Of a stretch of 64,000 nucleotides of DNA, positions 1 through 11,456 are shown piece after piece. How positions within the stretch are numbered: the first letter of the stretch is position 1; each line of letters begins with the position of its first letter. The stretch covers positions 1-64,000 of the forward strand of contig NW_025955039.1 in assembly GCF_022376445.1 (NCBI RefSeq), given 5' to 3'. Position numbers and translations under genes: made by a program. Source of the DNA: Fomitopsis serialis (Eukaryota > Basidiomycota > Agaricomycetes > Polyporales > Fomitopsidaceae). A model generated the notes under the pieces. That model had not been told where the DNA came from. It searched no databases and saw only the letters and a program-made list of their open reading frames with translations.

Positions 1-878
1 CGACTTTGAGTCAGCGCCTCTGCCATGTATATTCAATTCGATTGCTAGGGTATAAGCGATCTTGACGAACCTTCAACAAGTAAGAGGACTTCGTCGAGGG
101 TGGCGAAAGAGAGCTGTGGAGGTTTCAAGTCGTCGCAGTGCACGTTCAAGTTGCTGCGAGCCTGAGTGTGGCTTGGGTGTTCCCATTCCGGCGGACAAGC
201 GGGCCGCGATTCCGCGACTTCGGAACTTGCTATATATGGATTATACAGCGCATGGGCGCTCTAGCACCGCTCAAGCTCAAGCTACGCTTGGATCGAGCGC
301 AGTAGAAGTCGAAGGCGCGCGCCGCCATTCGCTTGGCGTCGGTCTAAGGCTCGAGGAGGTGGCCTCGTCTTCAACCGCGGTGTGCATGCTAAAGTACCGT
401 TCACTAGATCTGCTATTATACAATGACTAACACATTTCTTTCGTCATTCCTCGTCCCTGTATCGAAGCTCGCCGTTGGGCCCCATATATGATCCCTCGTA
501 GAGCAGTGCTGTCATTGGCCCGACCACTCTGGGATCTTGTGCATTGGAGTGCTGTTGCGGGAGAGCCATCGCTGTACCTGCCTGACTCGCTGGGACCTTA
601 TCCTGTACAACATTGTGTGGCCGCTGAGGTGACCCAGTGTGTGTTGTGCTACAGGACGCAGGTCCGCGCGACGACTTGGTAGGTCGTGAAGCCGAGTGCG
701 ACAAGCGGTCTTCAGGGGAGGCTGGGAGTACGCGAGAGGGTGACTGGGGCATAGGCGCAGGTGCCGCTTGTAGCCGACGGATGTACCACGATTTGAAGCG
801 GTCTACGTCAAGCCATGAGACAGCATTATCGACTGTGTATGAGTCGATGGGGTCAAGGAGTAGCTTCCCGCGGAAAGT
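1..878. other. Left edge, no supported gene
   Basis: Overlapping short open frames on both strands lack a recognisable domain, a convincing ATG and splice context. I see no repeat or RNA gene here. Confidence 0.5.
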
Positions 879-1157
879 CTACGACGCAGAAGTCAGCAGG
901 TTGAGCAGCATAGTACTCGTACTCGCACTCACAAAGTCTCGGTACGCGATGATATCTTCTGCTGAAGCACGACTGACTATGTCACGAACTCTAGCCGCGT
1001 TGTCTGCTTCGACATCAGGGCTGGCGTCCTGCTCCGACGTGTTTGCACGAATGGAGCCTATCATCCTTGAAGTGGACTCCGAGTCAGTCGAAAGCACGGA
1101 TGGCGAGTGAAGACTGAAGCTCACCGTCTTCGCGAGCCTCCTTATATACTGCTTCAT
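879..1157 (-). CDS. Possible small hypothetical protein (92 aa)
   Basis: An uninterrupted ATG-started frame would encode a Ser/Asp/Glu-rich protein. It has a basic N-terminus (MKQYIRRLAKTVSFS) and an acidic, serine-rich middle. I recognise no family. Support is only the real ATG, the balanced composition and a position upstream of, and divergent from, the first zinc-finger copy. It could equally be a chance frame. Confidence 0.25.
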   Translation of the reverse strand: MKQYIRRLAKTVSFSLHSPSVLSTDSESTSRMIGSIRANTSEQDASPDVEADNAARVRDIVSRASAEDIIAYRDFVSASTSTMLLNLLTSAS

Positions 1158-1329
1158 AACAAAGTGTGTCCCTACATCGAAACGGTTGCTAAGGCCACAA
1201 CCAAGGCCCAGTGGCGATTCACGAACAGGGGGGTGGCTCACCTGTGATTGTCGGCTTTCAACGTTGCTGATGCTCTAGCTCCAGGGACAAAGGATATTTC
1301 AGGGGCAGATCACTAACCATGTACCACAA

Positions 1330-3480
1330 CTTCTCGGTATGGGTTGTGCCACGATCATCTCGCCCCAATCTCGCCACTACGCCTGCTAATGCCGTGGTGC
1401 TAGAAGGGTTCGTGAGCATCATCCTCTTTTGTCGTCACCACAAACAATCACTTTGACCTGATCACAGGGGCGCCGCGACGCCGCATGTGGTCACGGCGCA
1501 TAGCAACCACCATGGTCCGCCGAGAATGGGGAATTGTGGCCATAGGGGGTGCAGGCCCGCACGTATAAAAGCTCGCAATTTTGCAGCAGTCGACTAACAA
1601 CCATCCTATTCCAACACTCCCGCATCTCGTTCAACCACCATGCACCACTATCCGCTTCGTCGACGGAGCCAACCCCGAGACTCTAGTTTGCTCTTCGGGC
1701 ATCCTGATTCAATCGTCAACAACGTGTGTTCCGATCACATCGTTTCGTGAGATTCTCTGCATTGCTCCCGTTATGTTCGCTGACCGACGCGCATTCAAGT
1801 TGCCTATCGGCACCCCGTTCGCGTCGTACAAGGTAGAGCGGCGCGCTCTTGGTCCCTGTAAAGGGGTGGTTCTCGCCGCATGGGGGCGAGAGGCTTTGTG
1901 TCCCGTCTACGAAGGCAGCGGCATCGGTCGCCACTGGCATGACACCCCGTCGCCTACCCGCATCGCCCAGACACCCAACGTCCCCTGCGATGGAGCCCAC
2001 CACGCACTCGACGGTCGACTTCCACGATGACGTCCACACACTCATCGCTGGCCTTCATCTACCTCGAACGGGCTTCATGGCGGCGATCCGGAACATAGGG
2101 TTGCTTAGCGCGACGCCTCTTCCAGTGGATGCCCGAACTCGAGGCTCTCATCGACGGGGTGCTCAATGCACAGGTGCCTTGCACAGAGTGGACACCGGTG
2201 TATTACGCAGAGTGAGTGCGTAGTCTTATGCGTGTGATTCTAACACTGATACATATTGTACAGTCCGCTAGGTCCGAGCACCGACATCGCATCAGAGTCA
2301 GTATACATATTTCAGACCTTTGGGAACGATTTCCCCTGGGACTACCTTCCTCCTGTCCTCGGAGTTGCTCGCAACGAGTGCTGTCGACGTGTCTGAGGTT
2401 CTCTACTGTGACGAGGGCATCTCATATGCGAGCCCTAGTGAAAGCAAGTCCATGAGCACCATGACTTCCACGCCATCTCCATGCGCCATCGTCGCCGCCG
2501 GATCGTCAAACCGACGAGCAAACGTCGCATCAAGGTATCACCCGCGCCAGACACGCGAGGTGAAGGGAATCCTCGCCCGTCCTGCACTCCCTCACGTCGT
2601 TCCTCGGCTGGACACGCACGACGTCGGCGTGACAAGCAGGTCGAGTTTACCTCCACGTTGCCGCTCGAGGAATGCACCGGATGGTTCACTTGTTCGCACT
2701 GCGCCTTCTTGACGCGACACAAGGGCACTTCGATCTCGGAGCCGGATCGCCTTATGCGCATACACTTCGCCGTCAGTCGCGGGCCAGAGTGGGTCTGCTG
2801 CGGGGTGCCAGAGGAGGATGCTCCCGGATGTACTGGGGAGATGTACGAGCATGGAGGGGGAGGAACGCGTGACGGGTACATGAGAAGCTTCAGCCGGCGG
2901 GACTCATTTCTTCGGCATCTGAAGAAGGCGACGTGCTTAGTACGTCAGGCGCGCGAGAACGAACACGACATCTCCCATCCCGCACACCCTCCCATCATCG
3001 TTCCTCGGCCGGGCGCGCACGACGTCTCCGCGCAACAAGCAAGTCCGGTTTCGCTCTCCCAGTACCGCGCGAGGAGCGCGATGGCTGGTTCACCTGCCCA
3101 TGCTCGACATGGCAGGCATGAACCGGTGTGCTGTCAGGTTTGAGATAGCGGGCCAAGTTATTGACGAGCTTGAACTCGAATACATGCACAGCGGGGGCGG
3201 GCACTCGCCTGACAGGCTTCTTCGGTGATGAAGAGCGGAAGAAGTTCAGCATTCCACCTTTGGATGGGGGCGACTTCAGCCAACACATTCGCACACACTT
3301 CGTCCTCAGTCGTGGGCCGAGATCGCCAGAGTTTGCTGCAGGTACCGGACCACCGGGAGAGCTATGAACACGGAGGGAGGAGGATAGTTAGTGGATGCAT
3401 GAGAACTTTCAGTCGGCGGGATTCGTTCCTTCGACACCAGGTCTGAAGAATCCGGGTTGCTTGCGACCCACATGGCCCTT
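1330..3480 (+). pseudogene. Decayed C2H2 zinc-finger gene, copy 1
   Basis: This stretch aligns by eye with the two other zinc-finger copies (4.45-5.48 kb and 13.72-14.74 kb). It keeps the upstream block (ATCTCG...CGTGGTGCT at about 1355-1410), the ...VYYA/PLGP splice junction (donor about 2211, acceptor about 2271), the motif WDYLPP, and the finger exon with CSHC (about 2693) and SFSRRDSFLRHL. The frame changes several times between 2100 and 2950. The finger exon is followed by a second, more degraded copy (2960-3450), so an internal tandem duplication has occurred. No single translatable product remains. The TATA box of the other copies is replaced here by TCTACGAAGG near 1907-1916. Confidence 0.6.
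1564..1570 (+). promoter_or_regulatory. TATAAAA box
   Basis: TATAAAA in the context ACGTATAAAAGC, upstream of the copy 1 pseudogene. The same GTATAAAAGC context precedes the other two zinc-finger copies, although here it does not lie at the homologous position. The remnant gene itself is broken. Confidence 0.35.
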
Positions 3481-4089
3481 CTTAGACACAGCGTGCGGGT
3501 AGTAAGAGTACTAGTAGAACGCGGAATCAGTCACAGCGGCAAGACTCAACTCGACTCGTCGGTGTTGCTAGTAGTTTGGAACATATGAGCAGTTAGTATA
3601 TGACAAGAGAGTCCGACCGAGGTTGCTAGGCGAAAGTTGATTAAAAGTGACAAAGGATGTTGTGAACAGGACGAGAGCTCGAACTGCAGTCTGCAGTCTG
3701 CCAGTGACTCTGGTGGTCAGTGGCACCGTCACGGTGGTGGCTTCATTCCCGGGCCGCTCCGTGACTTGCGCGCCTACTATTTATTACTACTATTAGTGAA
3801 GTCACCCAAGGGGTACATACTACTACGTACCTATGTATGTCCAGATACTCTCTCATTGCCCATACACTCTACCCACGCGCACCCTTCTTGGACGCAGTGA
3901 CATCCAGAGGGCGTGATGCTCGAAGCCTGGACCGCGGCAGAACATACGATGATATTACACCCTGGTATGTATGGCTTTCTTGCGGTGTCAACACAAACTT
4001 ACCGTCGCTCTTGTCATCAGTGAATATTCTGCAAGGCTCCCATGCTGCTGCCTGCACCGGATGTTCTCATGATAACATCCTCGTTCGCC
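3481..4089. other. Intergenic, nothing recognised
   Basis: About 600 bp between two zinc-finger copies. It contains only short frames without family features and a small ATTATTACTACTATTA-type low-complexity patch near 3777-3795. Confidence 0.5.
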
Positions 4090-4375
4090 CCGGGCTAGTC
4101 TCCGAGTCGACACCACGATATGGGAATTGCCAGGACACTCGCGCGCGCTTTGTAGACATTACTTAGAGGTACGCTGATCTACCACGATTATCTCGCTCGT
4201 ACCTCCGCTAACACCGTGGTGCTTGTAAAGATACACTCTTTTCGCATCACGACACCCCGTTTGCACCATATAAGGTATAGCGGCGCGCTTCTTGGTGCTT
4301 GTAAAGGTGCACTCGATTCCCTCGACCTCGCCGCCTTGCGCTGGACGACGGCGAGATGCTTTCTGTACCCGCAGG

Positions 4376-4382
4376 TATAAAA
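4376..4382 (+). promoter_or_regulatory. TATA box of zinc-finger copy 2
   Basis: GTATAAAAGCAG lies about 75 bp upstream of the ATG at 4453. The same sequence and spacing occur upstream of the intact copy on the minus strand (14,814-14,820). Confidence 0.6.
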
Positions 4383-4452
4383 GCAGTGGCTCCGACCGCC
4401 ATGATGCCTCCATTGCCTACCCGCGTCGCGCAGAAACTCGATACTCTCCGCC

Positions 4453-5476
4453 ATGTCTGTCACACAGTCTGTGTATTACAATCACGATGACCTCGTCTCC
4501 TTTGCCACTGACATTACAACCCCCCTACGTACGCGCCGTCCGCACTCAGTGGCGACACTGGTTTGACGACAGAGCACTGGGAATGGTCCGGATCGCCTGA
4601 TGCGACATCGGGTGATCTCTTCCTTGCCCCGGATGCCGAACTCCTCATCGACGACGCGTTCAATACACCGTTGCCTTACACAGAGTATGTGCATAGAATT
4701 ATGCGTGTGTTTCTACTGCTCACGCGTACTGTGCAGTCCGTCGGATGTAAACTCAGCATCGCAGTCAGTAGATGCATTTCAGGCCTTTGGGAACGATGTC
4801 CTCTGGGACTACCTTCCTCCTGTCGTGTGGTCCCCGGAGTTGCTCACGACTGTCGACACGTATGGGCTTCCCTACTTCGACGGGGACATCTCGTATACGA
4901 GCGCAAGTGGGAGCTCTACGAGCGCCATGACTTCCACATCGTCTCCCCCTCCTCATGGGAGGACTCGTCCGCTTCCTCTCCCAGTTTCGACGCTGGATCA
5001 CCCTCTCTTCCGCTTCCCGGACCTTCCCGCTACCCATCTGCCGCCGGTTCGCACGTAAAGATACCACTCGCGCCAGACGCGCGAGATCGAACACATTCTC
5101 TCCCGTCCCGCACACCCTCACATCGTCGTTCCTCCGCCGAGCACGCACGACGACTCCGCGCAACAAGCAGGTCGGATTTGCCTCCACGACGCAGCGCGAG
5201 GAACACAACGGGTGGTTCACCTGCTCGCACTGCGATTTCTTGACGCGGCGCAAGGGCGACTTCGACCGCCACGTCCGCACGCATTTCGCGCTTAGTCGCG
5301 GGCCAGAGTGGGTTTGCTGTGGGGTGCCGGAGGAGGATGCTCCCGGACACTCCGGGGAGAAGTACGAGCATGGAGGGCGGCGAATGGTTGGTGGATGCCT
5401 GAAAAGCTTCAGCCGGCGGGACTCGTTCCTCCGACATCTGCAGAAGGTGGGATGTTTGCGACCTGTACATCTCTAG
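4453..5476 (+). pseudogene. C2H2 zinc-finger gene, copy 2, frameshifted
   Basis: This is a paralogue of the intact gene at 13,720-14,743. The N-terminus (MSVTQSVYYNHDDLVS), the middle (NDVLWDYLPPVVW) and the C-terminal fingers are all recognisable. Compared with copy 3 it lacks single bases near 4950 and near 5055, so the protein is split over three successive frames. The finger part itself (about 5205-5470) is clean: CSHC followed by HVRTH (C-X2-C-X12-H-X3-H), then SFSRRDSFLRHLQKVGC. The donor used for intron 1 in copy 3 (GTGTGC) is CTTTGC here. The copy is either a young pseudogene or carries assembly deletions; two missing bases plus a lost donor favour decay. Confidence 0.65.
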
Positions 5477-6099
5477 ATGGCGGGCGGCTGTGTAGGGATA
5501 GATTGACACGGAACCTTGAGCTCGAGTCACTTATGTTCATAGTTGCGCTAGTCACATGCTATTGGATTTGTACCGTCATCGGCTACTCAAGCTCAAGGCA
5601 TACCCCATATGGTGAGTATGAGGAGTTTCTTGTCTTTATAATGTCCTTCATACACACCGTCACAGCTCTCATTTCTTTCGCCAGTCTGGCATGAGCCACC
5701 TCCCTTAGCGTCATGGACCGTCAAATTGGCCCAGAAGTCAGCTTCGGACACGTACTGCTCGTCCGATTCTCGCGTGGTACCCGCGGTCGTCGACGGGGCC
5801 AAGAGTGTCTTTGAAGGGGTCGGGTATGGACAAATGCTTGTGATTTAGTGTCTTCATTTCCGAGAGGCACGACTAACGACGCCATGCTAGTAGGTCCAGG
5901 AAGTCTAGTGTGTTTAAAAAAGCGCGTAGGTATTCAGATGCATGTTCATTGAACGTCACTATCATATGTCACGCTCACAACCAACGCGATTTCATTGAAC
6001 GTCGTCAATTGCCAGGCAATTCACGGCTGCGACTGATTCTCCAACTGTTACAAGTGCACCCGGGTGCCAACAAGATACAAGTCGTCCCAAACACAACTC
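5477..6099. other. Intergenic part of the duplicated segment
   Basis: This lies between two convergent genes. It contains CTCAAGCTCAAGG-type sequence shared with 13,600-13,700 in inverted orientation and otherwise nothing coding. A stretch read from the minus strand at about 5590-5800 is an open frame without a recognisable family. Confidence 0.45.
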
Positions 6100-7976
6100 T
6101 CAGCCGACTATGGGCTCAGCCATAGCCCCAAAGAACCGCGGGCCGATCATTTGTATTCCGCCACCACTGCTCTCTTGAGTCGAAGGCTTTGCCGCCGCCT
6201 GTGACTTTGCCTTCTCCATCTGCTCCCGAAGATCCTGGATCTGGCCCTTCGTCACGTCTCCGAACGAAGAAGTCACGGCGTGTTTGGGATTTGCGAGAAG
6301 CACGAGGGACGATATGCTGCGGAGTGTTCATTAGCCGCAATCCGCAGGAGGTACAGAGTCGTGGGCGTTACGCACAAGACTTCCTTGAGGTACGCGAAGC
6401 TGAACCCAGAGGTCTCAGAGACGAGCTCGTCCACAAGGGCGTCGGAGAACTCGACGGAGGAGTTATTGTCAAGCTTCTTCTGCCAGTACTTGACGTATAG
6501 CGCGCGCTCCCGCTCATCCGGATCGTCAAACGCACTAGATATATCATTAGTTGTCGTCCTTTCATGGGACTGTTACAATCGACGTACAACTTGCGGTCGA
6601 ACCGACTGGGCCGCCCACTCAGAGCGATGTCGAGCTTCTCTAGGTGGTTCGTGCTTGCAATGAGGAGGAGCCCATCGTTTCCCTCTAGCCATCGAGCTGA
6701 TTGAGGAAGAAACTCCGGTTCTTGTCAGTGATTAGGGAGTCGAGGTCCTCCAGCACCTACCAAGCATCATGAATCCTCGATGCGACAGGGAGTTTTGATA
6801 GATCAACGTACCATGACGCACGGCGCCATCTCGCGCGCTTTGTTGAACACATCCACCATTGCGCCCTCGTCGCCTCTGTGGTGTCTGAAGGATTTGACGT
6901 ACAGCGGCGCAAAGCCTCGATCGGAGCATGTCTTCATGATCGCCTTCAGGGTGATGGTCTTTCCATTGCCAGGCGGACCGTGTATAATTATACCTCGCTG
7001 CGTACGACATGGCGCGGTGAGCCCCCGAATCATCACTGTCGTACACACCGGCTCACCTTCCACGGTACAGAGAGGCTCTTGTACAAGCCCTCGCTGTCGA
7101 AGAACCCTTCCACATCCCCCATGAGCTGCTCTTTGAACGCCTCTTTCAGAATGACGTCGGACCAGTTTGCCTTGTGGACCTCAACCCAGAGCTCGTGACT
7201 CTTTTGCCAGCGCGCTTCATCGAAGACTAGAATCTCCTCGTGCAGCTGTGCTTGCCATGCACCTGCAGCTTCCAACAGGGCGTGACACCTGTCTGCAGAG
7301 CTGTGCACGAGAAAATGGGTGGACATTTGGATGCCGCGCATGCCATAGGTGTACTGCGGGGGAAAAGAATTCCTCAATTACATGTGGGTTGCCAAACCGT
7401 AGCAAGAACTCACTTGCAGAGTATAACACAGGAAGTCGTCATCCTGACGGCAATATGCATGATGCCATTGATCTGAGGGCCCGGGAACTGCATAATTGAT
7501 GAGACTCACCTTCCATGTCAGCTGGAAAGCCGCAAACTTCCAGTTATCCGCCAGCTTGCCGGCCTCACCGCCCTCACGGAACACCATCCGAGCGGCGGGG
7601 GCAAATGTTTTCACGCTTATTGACTGCGGCTTAGCAGAAACGACCTTGACCCCTGGGAGGCCTTGGAGGTTGAAACCGGCAACATCACTGAAGGCGACGA
7701 TGGACGCATCAGGGTGCAACTTTCGCAACTTCTCGACGCTGGACGCACGTATAGTCAGTAAGGATTGCATACACAAGCGAGAGCGAGTTGTGACTGACCA
7801 AATCACGGCAGGTTCGCTCAACTGCGCAGACGCTTGGTGTAAGCGCACGTCAGTCAACATAGTTGCGATCTAAGGACGAATGCATGCTTACCTTGTCGTA
7901 TCCAGAAGTCGTAGAATTCACTCATAGGATTCCCTGTCTCAATACTGGTAGGTACTGTCTGTGAAGAGAATGCCAT
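6100..7976 (-). CDS. AAA-family ATPase with an apparent one-base frameshift
   Basis: A P-loop ATPase of the AAA class, like the uncharacterised fungal Bcs1/Cdc48-type proteins. The start at 7976 gives MAFSSQTVPTSIETGNPMSE; about nine short exons follow. A basic N-terminal region leads to Walker A (GPPGNGKT, about 6970), a Walker B-like VLEDLDSLI, the IASTNH sensor-type segment, SGRPSRFDRK, and a C-terminal helical region with FAYLKEVF. The tail is coiled and Gln/Lys-rich (QIQDLREQMEKAKSQAAAK). The frame breaks once: after FFLNQLDG (about 6687) the next codon reads TAG, while a one-base shift restores LEGNDGLLL. All other splice junctions keep frame. The gene is therefore either damaged or carries an assembly deletion. 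Its substrate is unknown. Confidence 0.75.
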
Positions 7977-9126
7977 GATCGCGGGCGTGGTAGTAGGACG
8001 TACGAGCTGAACATCGTGTGCTTTATACTCCAGCTGAGGGGTACCACACGGGCGGCAGAAGCAGACATTCTCTGACTTGAGTTGTTATCTCTGTGTATCC
8101 AATAGGCATGTCTTGTCTTTTACGGATAGTTGCTGCGTATCGGGACGAGTCAGCGATGGGGCTCTAGCGCTGCAGACGCAGACGACCATCTGTAGCCGCA
8201 AAGAACGTGTGAGCATGTGTGGAGCGATACAAGGTTAACTTACCCTGTTTGGTTGCTGGATGGTAGCACGGGCGCGTAGGACCTAGACATTACAGTGACT
8301 GTGGACTGGATTGGAATGCAGGGCCCTGGTGTTCTTATCCTGCGATCAATCGTGGTCTGCTGTTCGTCTGCGGGTCCGACTCGGAGGCAGTCACGGTGCT
8401 GCGCTTCGGGCTTCCAACCTTCGACACTGTCACGGTCGTCGGCCACACAGCTAACTGACATACTTAGCTCGAGCGTGGAGCTTACGGTGGGCCACCGTGA
8501 GTCCGCAACAGACCGGTCACCGCATTCACCCAACTGCATGCAGCCCGGCCCGGGATACCATGATGATACGGAAGCACGAAGTGCTCCAATCTAGTCACAT
8601 TGCTGGACTCGAAGACTCAAAAGAGAATGATGACCGGAAAGCTTGAACTGTGCGTGTCAGGCTCCACCAGTGGTGTGACTATGGACCTTTGCCAGTGCTG
8701 TATTCCGACAAGGAACTGACTCAGTCGACTCAGGACGAGTCATAACATGCGCAACGCTTCGTCAGTCAGCATTAGTTTTTCATGAACGAAAGATAGTGAC
8801 TCACAGGGCAGATCGAAGATACGCGTACCGAGCTTGTAAGGAGCGTTGGGGAATAGAGCGGACGAGACATCTGTGGTAGCGTAGAACGCAGGTACTCCGA
8901 GTCAGAATTGCCAACTTCACAAGGGATCGCGATCATGTGTTCACACCACCGCGACGTGGCTCCTGCTCTGATTGGCCAAGCGATCGTACGCAATCTGGCC
9001 TGACTCTATTAATGCATCGCAGGATCTAAGTAACACATAAAGTAACGTTAAAAACAACACGAGAGCACAACACGCACGAGTCCCAGGAAGCACAAAAGCA
9101 TGACGAATGAGCGACGGTGAGCAGGC
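7977..9126. other. 1.15 kb intergenic region
   Basis: No gene is supported. Open frames at 8240-8600 overlap on both strands without family features. The region probably holds the promoter of the AAA-ATPase (right of 7976) and the terminator of the FSP1-like gene (left of 9127). Confidence 0.5.
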
Positions 9127-10528
9127 TTACAGACCCCGACCCTTCCGCGCCTGCGAGACAAAGAGGTCCTTGCCCTTGATGGTACGCGACGCCCAGTCTC
9201 CGAGCACGATGCCCCACAGCATGCCCAGATATGCCGAGCCACCGGTCTGCCACAGCGTTCGTCAGCGCGCGCTTTAAATCCACGACACGAGCACTGACCT
9301 TCCCCAACGGGATCAGGATCAGCTCCGGGCTGCCCTTGTACACCTTCTTGAGCGGCTTCCCCTCGAGGTAGCTCACGACGTTCGGCACGACGATACCGAG
9401 GTGGTTCGCGCCCTTCGCCGCCTGCTTCTGCTCGTCCCAGTCCACGACATCCCCGAGCGCGAAGACGCCCGCGTGGCCCTGCACCTCCAGCGTCGGATTC
9501 ACCTTCAGGCTGCCGTTGCTCGAAAGCGGCGACGGCATGAGCGAGGACACGATCGCGGTGTTCGGGCGCGACCCGTAGGCGGGAATCTGGAGGGCCGTCA
9601 GCGATGTCCTTCGCCCAGCAATGACGCACGTACCACGAGATCAGCAGACTCAAAGTGCGTCCCCTTCCGCGTGCTCAGCCCCCGTACGCCAGGCTCGGGG
9701 ATCTCGTCGATGTATTCGTTGAACGCGAAGTTGATGCCGCGTGCGCGCGCCTTCTTCTCGATCGCGTTGCGGTACTTGTCCGGGTACACGGCCGTGAGCA
9801 GCTTCGAGCCGCTGTGGACCACCGTCACCCTCTTGCCCGGGTACGCCTCCTTGATTTCCCCGGCGAACTCTGCCTCAAATCAGCGGGCGGATTGACGGAC
9901 ACGGACACGGACACGCACCGATGCCGACAGCACCGCCCCCGACGATGAAGATGTCCTTCGCCGCCTTCACGCGCTCCCTCCACTGCTGCACATGCCCCGG
10001 CAGCTTCTCCCCGTCGGGGAACGCCAGCGGGCCCTGCCATGTGCTGCCCGTCGCGACCACGAGCGCGTCCCACCGCAGCCGCTCACCGCCCTCGAGCACA
10101 ACCCAGCCGCCCTTCCCGCTCTCCTTGTCCTCCTCGACCGCGACCGCGTGCGCGACCTTCACGCTGCCGTTGCCGTTCTCGAACAGCTTGTCGTACGCCA
10201 TGAGCGCCTTGTCCTTCGAGTCGAGGTTGTCGACCGTCGTGGACGTCATGCGCGCGCCGGCGACGAGGTTGATCGTGTACGGCCGGTCGTTGATCAGGAT
10301 GAGGTTGTACCTGTGCGAGTCGAGCTGGGCGGAGAGCTGGCGCGCCGCGAGCGAGCCCGTCCACCCGCCGCCGAGCACGATGATCGTCTTCTTTGCCATG
10401 TCGATATTTGCGGTTGGAGGGCGGGAAGCGAGTTTCTTGATAGCGTAGAGAAGGATCGGCGTAGCAACGGCGGTCGTCCCAAGAATGAGCTGCGAGTTGG
10501 GGGACAGGGGGAAGTACTGAGACGCCAT
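9127..10528 (-). CDS. FSP1/AIFM2-like NAD(P)H:quinone oxidoreductase
   Basis: A two-dinucleotide-binding FAD oxidoreductase of the AIF/AIFM2 (FSP1) class, expected to reduce quinones with NAD(P)H. Four exons (10528-9919, 9869-9634, 9586-9299, 9246-9127) sum to 1254 nt, 417 aa. Residues about 10-30 are hydrophobic, consistent with membrane attachment. The first Rossmann motif is IIVLGGGWTGSLAARQL (about 48-64), the second IVGGGAVGIEFAGEI (about 195-209), and the FAD-binding GVFALGDVVDW lies near 300. The C-terminus GDWASRTIKGKDLF is typical of the family. Introns are 46-52 bp. The gene is intact and is enclosed, with the AKR gene, between inverted duplicated segments. AIF-like NADH dehydrogenase is the main alternative name. 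Confidence 0.88.
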
Positions 10529-11456
10529 TTTATATGGATCCTCTTATTCGGGAGTTTGTACAGATGGATGTAAGGTTCGCGCCCGTTGAAATGGCTTACA
10601 TGGGTACTGACCGAGTACTGACAGGGACGCGTAATGCCTGAGCCGTAAGGTGGCTGTAGGGCGGCTGAGCAACATCAACAAACGCTGAGTAAAACAGAAT
10701 GACAAGCGCGTTTGACCGTTCCTGGAAAGGCGCGACAAGCGTACCCGACGCGTTCCTGAATACCCGCATGCTTGAGGCAGCGTGTGGGAGACAAAGCCTT
10801 GTTGTTTTACTCACCAGGAGCGCAGATCCGTTTGCGAGTTGAGTCTGGACACGCAGATTGCGTGGAGGATACGCGAAGTACCCGCCGAGGCGGCCATCGT
10901 TTCGCTGTACAACCGTCCGTAGCTCTACAGGCGACAAATCCAGGGACAAGGTAGCTGAGCTGTGAGCCACCAGAAAACCTTGGGTATAGTACCATGCTCG
11001 ATGGAATGGGTCAGCCACCACATTTTATTGGCATGGTCTTCGCTTTTTGAGATAAGAGGTATCATACCAAGGTGTGCATGGCCATTCCGCTCATCAGTAT
11101 GCGTTGCGGGAGGCGTCCAAGCGTCGAGACGCATAGGCATAGCATGGCTGACATGGACAGGTCGATGACCTTGCTGCGACTTCCCGCCACAAATGCGTTG
11201 ACAGTTGGGCACGTGCCCGCAAGTCTCAAGCTCACAGCAGGAATTACGAGGCCAACTTAGCGGTGCGCGCGTTACTAAACTCACGATCAGTAAACTAGGT
11301 TCCTGGAAGTTGAACCGTATTGCTGTGTTTTCCTAGGTATCTCCATAACGAAGAGTGACTCCGCGAAGATGAAATTACATAACACGCGCTTCAAGTCTAA
11401 GTTTCCAGCTTACAAACGTACATCCGACCCGTCGGTCTATCGCGCAGCATCTGCCC
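10529..11456. other. Intergenic, nothing recognised
   Basis: About 0.9 kb between the FSP1-like start and the aldo-keto reductase stop. Frames on both strands (for example 10,596-11,021) have no family signature. Confidence 0.5.

Larger units (their letters stand above)
4090..6450. repeat. Left arm of an inverted segmental duplication
   Basis: This segment is repeated in inverted orientation at about 13,300-15,236. Shared landmarks are the upstream block with the CGTGGTGCTTGTAAAG element, the TATA box, the whole zinc-finger gene, the downstream CCTTGAGCTCGAGTCACTTA (5512-5531, reverse complement at 13,671 onward), and the C-terminal AAA-ATPase exon near 6365-6450. The arms have diverged and differ by indels; about 7 kb with two intact genes lies between them. 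Confidence 0.7.
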